DNA from: Thermoplasmata archaeon
GTDB lineage: Archaea; Thermoplasmatota; E2; JACPAO01; JAHFTW01
Reading direction: 5' to 3'
Length of the DNA: 43,547 nt
NCBI GenBank assembly: GCA_023269235.1
Contig: JAHFTW010000001.1
Coordinates: 1-43,547, forward strand
Shown in pieces: positions 1 to 6,186 of this stretch (its first letter is position 1; every line of letters begins with the position of its first letter). The notes under the pieces were generated by a model. The model was not told the DNA's origin, did no database searches, and saw only the letters and a list, made by a program, of their open reading frames with translations. Both the position numbers and the translations under genes were made by a program.

Positions 1-443
1 CGGCGGGCCAGGACAAGGGTCGTCCAGTCCTCGCGGACGCCGTGCGCCGCCAGGAGGAGGGCGCCGAGGGTGCCGGCCACGCGCGACGGCAGGCGGAGCG
101 CGGCGACCAGGCGGGGCGCCGGGACGCGGTCGAGCCAGGCGAGCGCGATGGCGACGAGCGCCGTGACGCGGGCGCCGGCGGCCAGGCCGACCAAGAGTCC
201 TGCCAGGCTGACCTGGAACGCCCCTTGGCCAAGGTGAGGGTCGCCGCGCACGAGGGCCGCGAACAGGAGGGCGTCGAGGGGGAGCGTCCAGAGCGCGAGA
301 AGGCCGACAGCGCGACAGATGCGCGGGGCAGTTGCGAGGGCCAGCGCGATGGCGACGGGCGCCATCCACCCGGGCGCCACCAGGAGGAGGGCAAGGCACG
401 CGGCCATGCCGACGAGCACGGCGAAGGCTCCGGCTCGGTTCAT
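1..443 (-). CDS. EcfT-like transmembrane component of ECF transporter (partial)
   Basis: The gene starts at ATG 443 and runs off the left edge, so about 147 N-terminal residues are present. The ATG overlaps the stop codon of the upstream ATPase gene by four bases (ATGA), implying translational coupling. The protein is very hydrophobic, starting MNRAGAFAVLVGMAACLALL, with about four membrane segments. A segment near residues 83-125, with LVGLAAGARVTALVAIALAW and then LRLPSRVAGTLGALLLAAHG, fits the EcfT/CbiQ pattern in which the LRLP-type motif is part of the ATPase-coupling region. EcfT is the scaffold linking ATPases to a substrate-binding S component in group II vitamin/metal importers. No S component is visible, and it may lie beyond the edge. 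The family call comes from pattern and context. Confidence 0.7.
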   Translation of the reverse strand, partial: MNRAGAFAVLVGMAACLALLLVAPGWMAPVAIALALATAPRICRAVGLLALWTLPLDALLFAALVRGDPHLGQGAFQVSLAGLLVGLAAGARVTALVAIALAWLDRVPAPRLVAALRLPSRVAGTLGALLLAAHGVREDWTTLVLAR

Positions 444-1597
444 GCGCGGACCTCGGTCCGCGCGTGGCAGGCGGCGAGGAGCGCGGGATCGTGCGTAGCC
501 ACAAGGATCGTGGAGCCTTCCGTCAGGCGGCGGGCAAGGACGCGGGCGAGCGCGTCGCGGCCAGCGTCGTCGAGGTGCGCCTCGGGCTCGTCCAGCAGGT
601 AGAGCGGCGACGGGTGTCCGAGAACCTGGGCCAGGGCGACCCGTTGCGTCTCGCCACCGGACAGTGACAACGGCGAGCGGTCGGCCAACGACGCCGGGAC
701 GAACGCAGCGCGGACTTCGGGGTCGCAGCCGTCGAGATGGTTCGCGACCGTCTGGCGCCACAGCATCAAGCGGGCGCGTGGCAAGAGACTCCGGGCGGCA
801 GGCACAACGTCGCCGGCGACGGGCGGGGTCGGAAGAAGGCCGGCCACCGCGAGCAAAAGCGTGCTCTTGCCCGCGCCGTTGCTCCCGACGATGGCATGGA
901 GGCCAGGGCCGAGCGAGAGCGCGGGAATGGTGACGGAGGTGCCTTCGCGGTCCACAATCCGCGCCGCGAAATGAAGCGTGGCGGAGGCCGTTGGACGCGC
1001 GACGGGGGTGGCAGCGACGGCGAAAGGCGGCGACGGCGACCCGAGCTCGACGCGTCGCGTCGCAACGTCGTCCAGCAGGCCGGAGTGGTCGGCCACGACG
1101 ACGGCCCCGACGCCGGCGTGGGCGAGGATGGCGTCCCGCAAATCGTGGCGGCCTTGGGCGTCAAGACCTTCCACGGGTTCGTCCAGGAGCAGAAGGGGTC
1201 GTCCGTGGCAAAGGGCCGCAGCCTGGGCCACGCGACGCGCTTCCCCGGAACTGAGCGTCGCCACGTCGCGGCCCGCCAAGCCGGCACATGTGGCGGGCAG
1301 CGGGGTGGCGCGCAGGTCGAACTCCCCGCGCACGGTGAGGCCCACGAGGCCGTCGCGCGGGTCCTGCGCCATCATGGCGCCCGTGAGCTGGGGCGCCGCG
1401 GTCGTGCGGGGGTCGTTTCCAGCGGCCGTGACGGACGCGGGGGCGAGCGCGGACGCGAGCCCTGCGAGGCTGCGCAGCAGGCTGCTCTTGCCAGAGCCGT
1501 TGGGGCCGCGCAGGAGCACGATGTCGCCCACGCGCAGATGCAGGTCAAGGGGCCCGAGCGGAGCGGGAAAGGCGCGGACGGCCGCGACCTCACCCAT
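440..1597 (-). CDS. Fused two-domain EcfA ABC ATPase
   Basis: This 385-residue protein has two complete ABC ATPase domains in tandem. Domain 1 has Walker A GPNGSGKS (about residues 31-38), signature LSSGE and Walker B LLLLDEPVEGLD. Domain 2 has Walker A GSNGAGKS (about 240), signature LSGGETQRVALAQ and Walker B LYLLDEPEAHLD. Fused EcfA-EcfA' ATPases are typical of ECF importers, energising uptake of vitamins or transition metals. I place the start at ATG 1597, which overlaps the stop of the upstream regulator gene by 8 bases; the reading frame is open to 1633 but the extension is not conserved-looking. The downstream gene (EcfT-like) starts inside this gene's stop codon, so regulator, ATPase and permease form one coupled operon. 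Confidence 0.88.
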   Translation of the reverse strand: MGEVAAVRAFPAPLGPLDLHLRVGDIVLLRGPNGSGKSSLLRSLAGLASALAPASVTAAGNDPRTTAAPQLTGAMMAQDPRDGLVGLTVRGEFDLRATPLPATCAGLAGRDVATLSSGEARRVAQAAALCHGRPLLLLDEPVEGLDAQGRHDLRDAILAHAGVGAVVVADHSGLLDDVATRRVELGSPSPPFAVAATPVARPTASATLHFAARIVDREGTSVTIPALSLGPGLHAIVGSNGAGKSTLLLAVAGLLPTPPVAGDVVPAARSLLPRARLMLWRQTVANHLDGCDPEVRAAFVPASLADRSPLSLSGGETQRVALAQVLGHPSPLYLLDEPEAHLDDAGRDALARVLARRLTEGSTILVATHDPALLAACHARTEVRA

Positions 1598-2417
1598 ACC
1601 GCTGCGGTGCCTCCAGCAGGGTGATCGGGACACGGCGCAGCGTGGCGGAGTTGAGCCGCTCGAACGCCTGCATCACCTCGCTGAGACGGTCGCGGGTCAC
1701 GAGCAGGAGGACATCGAGGCCGCGTTCGGCAGCGTTGAAGGCAGCGCGGTCGGCGGCGAACGCGAAGTCGAGGCCGGGGATGGCGTCGCCGACAAGGCGA
1801 CGAGCCAGGATGGTGGCGCCGGTGCCGTGCGCCCCCACCTTGGAGGGCTTCTGGGCGGTGAGAAGTTTGCGCAGGCGAACCAGGTCGAGGCGGGCGATGC
1901 CGCCTTCGGCAGGACCTGGCAGGCTGACGACGGTGAGCGCGCCGGGCTCCAGCTTGACCATGCCCTTGAGGTCGGTGACGATGACCTCGTCGCCCGCCTT
2001 CGCGGCGTGCGCGGCACGGCCACGGCTCGGGGCGTTGGCGTTCGGGCGCGCCTCCAGCTCGCCGTCGGACATGAAGAGGCCGACCTCCTGGCCGGCCATG
2101 AGGGGCGTCGCGGCGACGGCGCTCGCGACCTGGATGACGTCGAGCGGCGAGGCGAGCGTCGTGACGGCGTCGCGCAGCTGCCGCACGCCCTCGTGGAGCG
2201 CTTGGCGGCCCTTGGGGGTGGGGCGGTAGGAGCCCTCTTCGACGCCGAGCCAGCCTTGCCGCGCCATCTCCTGGGCGTGGGCGGAGATGGCCTGCACGGT
2301 GACGTCCAGGTCGGCGGCCACGTCGGAGAGCGTCGCGGTGGGGCGCGCCTCGAGGGCGGCCAGGATGAGGACGCGCGTGGTGGCGGTCCGGTCGCGCAGC
2401 GGCCGCAGGCTCTCCAT
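1590..2417 (-). CDS. Winged-helix transcriptional regulator, first gene of ECF operon
   Basis: The 275-residue product begins with a winged helix-turn-helix (about residues 10-70). It has a helix pair TLSDVAADLDVTVQAISAH followed by a wing ending near YRPTPKGRQAL, the layout of archaeal MarR/ArsR-like regulators. The remaining 200 residues are an alpha/beta domain I do not recognise and could bind a ligand. ATG 2417 is chosen because a TATA-like element (GTTGAAACC on this strand, about 2442-2450) lies 29 bases upstream, fitting a leaderless mRNA; TTG 2429 is an in-frame alternative. Its stop overlaps the EcfA start by 8 bases, so it probably senses the transported substrate and controls its own operon and perhaps the divergent lipoprotein. 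The substrate is unknown. Confidence 0.7.
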   Translation of the reverse strand: MESLRPLRDRTATTRVLILAALEARPTATLSDVAADLDVTVQAISAHAQEMARQGWLGVEEGSYRPTPKGRQALHEGVRQLRDAVTTLASPLDVIQVASAVAATPLMAGQEVGLFMSDGELEARPNANAPSRGRAAHAAKAGDEVIVTDLKGMVKLEPGALTVVSLPGPAEGGIARLDLVRLRKLLTAQKPSKVGAHGTGATILARRLVGDAIPGLDFAFAADRAAFNAAERGLDVLLLVTRDRLSEVMQAFERLNSATLRRVPITLLEAPQRYG

Positions 2418-2439
2418 GGGCGCGGCCAACCCTTTTCCG

Positions 2440-2450
2440 GTTTCAACCCT
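2440..2450. promoter_or_regulatory. Shared TATA-like element between divergent genes
   Basis: An AT-richer stretch (GGTTTCAACCC) sits 29 bases from ATG 2417 (-) and about 32 bases from ATG 2478 (+). It is the only TATA-like candidate in the 60-base gap, so both genes may use it. Read as a palindrome it is GGTTTCAACC, nearly self-complementary, which would suit bidirectional TBP binding. This is inferred from spacing only. Confidence 0.5.
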
Positions 2451-2477
2451 TCGTGAGGAGAGTCAAACTGGATTGAT

Positions 2478-2891
2478 ATGCTCCCGCGTCGCCTTCTTGG
2501 GTCCGTTTTCCTGCTCGCCCTCCTTGCGGGAGCCGGGTGCGCGCAGGCGCCCCTCGGCGAGGCGGGAAGCTATGAGGTCTTCCTGGCCGGGCCGGACGGG
2601 CCGCTGTGGAACGGCACCGTCGGGGTCGGCGCCGCGCAGGCGACGCCGCTTGGCGTCCTGCGCGCGGCATCGCTTGTTTCTGGCCTCGGTGTGCGCGTGG
2701 AGGAGACCGCGCAGGGACCTTATGTGCGCGCCATCGGGCCCGTCGCCGAGACGCAGACCGCGGGGTGGTGCGTGTTCGTGGATGCGGGGGCAGGCTACGT
2801 GGGCATCCTGCGCGCCGCCGACGCCCAACCGCTCCACGCGGGCGAGCGAGTGCTGTGGGCGTGGAGCACCATGGCGCCCGGCCCTTGCTGA
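2478..2891 (+). CDS. Lipoprotein with DUF4430-like domain
   Basis: This 137-residue protein has a lipoprotein signal (lipobox LLAGAGC, Cys21), so it should be anchored on the outer face of the membrane. The mature part resembles DUF4430 (transcobalamin C-terminal-like domain): a beta-strand start with a GTVGVG turn, a helix after TPLGVLRAA, then GWCVFVDAGAGYVG and a closing GERVLWAW strand, corresponding to the GWxYxVNG...GDxVxW pattern. DUF4430 proteins are often found beside corrinoid or ECF transport genes. Here the gene diverges from an ECF operon and shares its promoter region, so it may capture the substrate outside the cell. The cobalamin link is inference. Confidence 0.65.
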   Translation: MLPRRLLGSVFLLALLAGAGCAQAPLGEAGSYEVFLAGPDGPLWNGTVGVGAAQATPLGVLRAASLVSGLGVRVEETAQGPYVRAIGPVAETQTAGWCVFVDAGAGYVGILRAADAQPLHAGERVLWAWSTMAPGPC

Positions 2892-2899
2892 ACGGCCCA

Positions 2900-3679
2900 C
2901 TAGGGGAAGTCGGGCCCCAGGATGCGGCCCGCCTCGGACTCCGCGTCGCGCAGGCGGAGCCGGAACAGCACCAACTGCTCGACAAAGGAGAGGAACTGGA
3001 GCGCCAGGATGACGAGCAGGCCGACGTCCACTTGCGCCGTGAGGGCGGACAGGCAAGAGAGCAGGATGGTCTCGTCGCGGCCGGCGACGATGGCGAGCGC
3101 GGAGCGGGCGGGTTGCCGGGTGGAGAGCGTCGCTGTGCCAGGCAGGCGCCGCGTCGTGAGGAGATGGGCGCGCAGCAGCAGCGTCTCGCCCGTCGCCTCG
3201 AGCGCCTTCGTCGCGAGCAGGAAGCCGATGGCGGCGGCGCAGACGACGAGCGTCCAGACCGGCGGCAGGAGCTCCAGGTGCGGGAGGGGGGATCCCTGGA
3301 CGCCGAGGACGGTGAGGACCCCGAGGCCGACGAGCACTGCGACCTCGACCAGGCGGTCCACGGCAAGTCCCAGGAACGCGGTCCAGGCGCTGGGGCGGCC
3401 TTTGCGCTCCATGATGAGCAAGTCGGCGCGGTCGGCGAGGAGGCCGAGATAGACGAGCCCGGCCCCCAGGACGACGTGGCTCCAGGTCCCGTCCGCCATG
3501 CGCAGGAGGCCGACGAGGGTGAGCGTGAGGCTCTGCAATGAGAGCTGCCCCGGCGCGACGCCGAGGAGCAGGAACAGCGCCGCGATGGGCTGGGCAAGCA
3601 TCCGGTTGGCGCGGGCAAGGGGTGTCGGCACCCGCAACGGCTGGGCCAGGGGGCGCAGCGCAGAGGGCGGACCGTTCAC
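2900..3679 (-). CDS. CDP-alcohol phosphotransferase-like membrane protein with degenerate motif
   Basis: The 259-residue integral membrane protein has about six hydrophobic segments. GTG 3679 is the preferred start because the N-terminus TPLARANRMLAQPIAALF then matches the amphipathic entry helix and first membrane helix of CDP-alcohol phosphotransferases; ATG 3601 would cut this off. The family signature DxxDGxxAR-x8-GxxxDxxxD aligns without gaps to residues 83-108: Asp83, Asp86 and Asp108 are kept, but the Gly-Ala-Arg positions are Leu87, Met90 and Glu91, and the third Asp is Gly104. Active enzymes join a CDP-lipid to an alcohol for archaeal phospholipids. Loss of these residues suggests an inactive or repurposed member. 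It follows the GT87-like gene by 22 bases. Confidence 0.6.
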   Translation of the reverse strand: MNGPPSALRPLAQPLRVPTPLARANRMLAQPIAALFLLLGVAPGQLSLQSLTLTLVGLLRMADGTWSHVVLGAGLVYLGLLADRADLLIMERKGRPSAWTAFLGLAVDRLVEVAVLVGLGVLTVLGVQGSPLPHLELLPPVWTLVVCAAAIGFLLATKALEATGETLLLRAHLLTTRRLPGTATLSTRQPARSALAIVAGRDETILLSCLSALTAQVDVGLLVILALQFLSFVEQLVLFRLRLRDAESEAGRILGPDFP

Positions 3680-3701
3680 ACTCCCTGTTCGAGTGGTCCT
3701 G

Positions 3702-4964
3702 CTACAAAAGCGGTTCTTGTTGCGCCTGGGGGACGTCAGAGAGGGTGGCGCGGACTGGGGCGCTGGGGCGCCACCCGGCCCGCACGGCGGCCACGGCGAG
3801 GATGGCTTGCCCGGCCGCGCGCACGAGCACCGCGATCGTGAAGACCAGCCAGGAGTCGCCGCCGGTGTCGAGTTCGTGGAAGAACGGCCAGATGGTCCAG
3901 AACACCAAGGCGTCGCCGAGGAGGTACGGGAACCACGCCCACCAGCGCACCTCCGCGAGGGCAAGCAGCGGCATCACCCAGAGCGCGTACTGGACGCTGT
4001 GCACCTTGTTCAGGAGCAGGAAGAGCGCGACCGCGGCGAGGCAGGCGTGCATCAGGGCCAGGCGGCCTTTGGCGACGGCGTGGCCGAGGACCGCAAGAAG
4101 GGCGACGAAGAGCACCGACGCGGCGGCGGGAAGCGTGTGCTCGAAGAACGTCTGCAGGCCGGGCGCTCCTTCTGCCCAGTGGCCAAGGACCGCCCACGGA
4201 GTCTCCACCGTGACGCCGCGCAGGAGGTGGAATTGGTAGGTCGCGAACCATCCTTGGACGTTCAGGAGGAGGAACGGACCCTGGACGACGACGAAGGTCG
4301 CCGCGGCGGCGAGGCCGAAACGCCACCCGGCCCGGCGCAGGCCGCCTTCGACGCGCAGGAGGTCGCAGCCCACCAGGACCAAGAAGAGGGCCGGGTAGAT
4401 CTTCGCGCTCGCTCCCAGGGCAAGCAGGGCGCCGGACGTTGCCGGGTGGCCGCGCCGACGCGCGACGAGGCCGCCGGTGGCGAGGGCCACCGCAAGGAGG
4501 TCCCAGTTGTGGAACGCGTAGAGCGCAAGCGGCGGGGCGACGGCCCAGCCCACAAGCCACGCTGGCCGCGCGCCGCCTCGTTCGAGCAAGACGGTGACGG
4601 CAAGGGCGCAGAGGCCGAGCAGGATCGCCGTGGCGACGAAGAACGTCCCCCCGTCCACCGAGACGCGGGCCGCGAGGTACTGCGCCAAGCCGGTCAGCGT
4701 CGGGTATTCGTTGAAGCCGCGCGAGGAGTCCACGGACGCGCCGTCCGCGGGCGGGACGAACGAGGCGTAGGGGACCTCGGACGGGTCGCCAAGGTGGCGC
4801 ACGGTGTAGAGCGGAATGAGATCGTTGTAGCAACGTTGCGTGTACTGGTAGCCGTCCCATTCGTGGAAGAGGCAGGGCGCCTTGACGGCGACGCCGACGC
4901 CGAGGGCGATGGCCGTGACCGCGAGCGCGACGGGGAGCCACCGCATCGGGGCGGCCCCCGCCAT
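3702..4964 (-). CDS. GT87-family-like polytopic glycosyltransferase
   Basis: This 420-residue membrane protein has about ten transmembrane segments. Supporting motifs are an early acidic loop (HEWDGYQYTQRCYND, about residues 34-48) after the first helix, FHNWDLLAVALATGG (about 151-165), and GASAKIYPALFLVLVG (about 183-198), which matches the conserved K(I/L)YP segment of GT87 (DUF2029) mannosyltransferases. These enzymes use lipid-linked sugars to glycosylate lipids or cell-surface polymers. The start lies 4 bases after the GAPDH stop, so it is in one operon with GAPDH and the CDP-alcohol phosphotransferase-like gene. ATG at residue 7 is an alternative start. Acceptor and donor are unknown. 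Confidence 0.7.
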   Translation of the reverse strand: MAGAAPMRWLPVALAVTAIALGVGVAVKAPCLFHEWDGYQYTQRCYNDLIPLYTVRHLGDPSEVPYASFVPPADGASVDSSRGFNEYPTLTGLAQYLAARVSVDGGTFFVATAILLGLCALAVTVLLERGGARPAWLVGWAVAPPLALYAFHNWDLLAVALATGGLVARRRGHPATSGALLALGASAKIYPALFLVLVGCDLLRVEGGLRRAGWRFGLAAAATFVVVQGPFLLLNVQGWFATYQFHLLRGVTVETPWAVLGHWAEGAPGLQTFFEHTLPAAASVLFVALLAVLGHAVAKGRLALMHACLAAVALFLLLNKVHSVQYALWVMPLLALAEVRWWAWFPYLLGDALVFWTIWPFFHELDTGGDSWLVFTIAVLVRAAGQAILAVAAVRAGWRPSAPVRATLSDVPQAQQEPLL

Positions 4965-4968
4965 CCGC

Positions 4969-6036
4969 TCAAACCTCGCGGAAGAGGTACTTGTCGAAGA
5001 CCTTCATGCGGCCTTCCCAGTCCTTCGGGTAGAGGTAGCGCAGGGTCATCGCGACCGAGGAGAGCAGGCTGTTGCCGTCCTGGGGGGTGAAGCAGTAGCC
5101 GACGACGCGCTTGCCGTTCTCCATGACGGCGAGCGTGCTCTGGGCGAGGACGGTCTGGTTGAGGATGCGGCCCATGTAGCCGTGGTCGCGGCCGAACGCG
5201 AAGACCGTGTTGGCGGTCTTCTTGTGCGTCACGGCGAGGCTGGGCAGCGTCGCGAAGCGCTTCAAGATCTCCGCCTTCGTGGTCGCCTTCTTGACGCGGA
5301 CGTCGAAGTAGAGCGTGTGCATGAACTGCGTCGGGACCTTGATGGCGCTGCTGAACAGCTTGAGGTCGAGGCCCAGCGTCTTGTAGAGGTGGGCGACGTC
5401 GCGGGCGTGGTGGGTGCCGTACTGCTCGTCCTTGTGCGAGCCGACCTCGGGGCCGCCGAGGCTCTTGTCCTCGTACACGTCCGAGGCGCGGCGGATGCAG
5501 ACGAAGCTGCCCTCGACGAGGTTGTCCTTGCCGTCGGCGAGCGCCACCGCGTTGACGACGGCGGCGATGTTGTGCGTGTTGCAGGAGACGATCTGCGTGA
5601 AGCGGTCGGCGACGGGGTCAACGGCCGTGTCGTTGAGGTGAAGCGCGAAGGGCTTGCCGAAGCCGAACTCCGAGCCCTGTGCCATGAAGCCGCGGCCAGG
5701 GGCGTCGTACTTGCTGTAGAACTTCGCCTTGTTCTCGATGCCGGAGCCCTCGGGCGTGCAGTCGATGACGACGGTGGCGCGTCGGATGGCCTCCTCGGAC
5801 TCGTACGCGACCTCCATGCCGAGCTCGGCGAACTTGGCCTTCTGGTCCGCGGTGGTGGCGAGTTTGGCGCCCTTGCGGATGAGGTCCTGGATCTTGGCGC
5901 GGTCGTTGAACTGCGGGGTGCGCTTGTTGAACGTGACCTCGTCGATGCCGAGCTCCGCCTTCTTGTCGGCGAACAGCGCGATGAGCGGCTCGCCGATGGT
6001 TCCGGTGCCGACGACGTGGACGATCTTCTTCGACAT
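4969..6036 (-). CDS. gap: Archaeal type II glyceraldehyde-3-phosphate dehydrogenase (divergent)
   Basis: The 355-residue protein matches archaeal phosphorylating GAPDH (NAD(P)+), a central glycolytic/gluconeogenic enzyme. Visible features are the Rossmann start HVVGTGTIGEP, the family motif DCTPEGSGIENK (about residues 88-99), the nucleophile segment IVSCNTHN with the catalytic Cys in SCN, then RRASDV and GTHHARDV, corresponding to RRAADP and SHHGPDV, and VPTQFMHTLYFDV near residue 240. The usual SCNTT is SCNTH here. ATG 6036 begins at the Rossmann strand. A long open frame continues upstream on this strand to 7488, but that is only the shadow of the opposite-strand gene. Confidence 0.85.
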   Translation of the reverse strand: MSKKIVHVVGTGTIGEPLIALFADKKAELGIDEVTFNKRTPQFNDRAKIQDLIRKGAKLATTADQKAKFAELGMEVAYESEEAIRRATVVIDCTPEGSGIENKAKFYSKYDAPGRGFMAQGSEFGFGKPFALHLNDTAVDPVADRFTQIVSCNTHNIAAVVNAVALADGKDNLVEGSFVCIRRASDVYEDKSLGGPEVGSHKDEQYGTHHARDVAHLYKTLGLDLKLFSSAIKVPTQFMHTLYFDVRVKKATTKAEILKRFATLPSLAVTHKKTANTVFAFGRDHGYMGRILNQTVLAQSTLAVMENGKRVVGYCFTPQDGNSLLSSVAMTLRYLYPKDWEGRMKVFDKYLFREV

Positions 6037-6052
6037 GGTGCCCCGGGCTGCG

Positions 6053-6080
6053 CGACCCTGGGCCGCTTCATAAAGGGTCG
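6053..6080 (-). promoter_or_regulatory. gap promoter with inverted repeat around TATA box
   Basis: On the minus strand a TATA-like CCTTTATGAAG (about 6065-6076) lies 30-40 bases upstream of the GAPDH start. It is bracketed by a perfect 7-base inverted repeat, CGACCCT (6074-6080 read on minus) and AGGGTCG (6053-6059), separated by 14 bases. A repressor or activator dimer binding here would cover the TATA box. Operator function is inferred from symmetry and position. Confidence 0.45.
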
Positions 6081-6153
6081 GGGGCAGAAGGCGGCGTGGG
6101 GGGACCGGGATGCCCCGGGATTCGAGGCCTCCTCCAGGGGGCTCACCAATCGC

Positions 6154-6162
6154 GTTAAGTAA
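6154..6162 (+). promoter_or_regulatory. TATA-like element for beta-helix lipoprotein
   Basis: GTTAAGTAA is centred 29 bases upstream of ATG 6187, the spacing expected for a leaderless archaeal transcript. Confidence 0.5.
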
Positions 6163-6186
6163 GGAAGCCGACCCGATTCGCTCTTG

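Noticed and set aside
978-2456. Long plus-strand open frame of 492 codons opposite the ECF operon
   Set aside because: It is antisense to genes with complete ATPase and wHTH motifs, and its Arg/Ala/Gly-rich translation shows no domain. Such shadows are expected in G+C-rich coding DNA.
3660-3720. Possible tRNA T-arm (GTTCGAGT)
   Set aside because: No matching acceptor stem or D/anticodon arms around it; it lies at the junction of two genes.
3498-5090. 530-codon plus-strand frame
   Set aside because: Antisense to the GT87-like and CDP-alcohol phosphotransferase-like genes; highly charged low-complexity translation without recognisable motifs.
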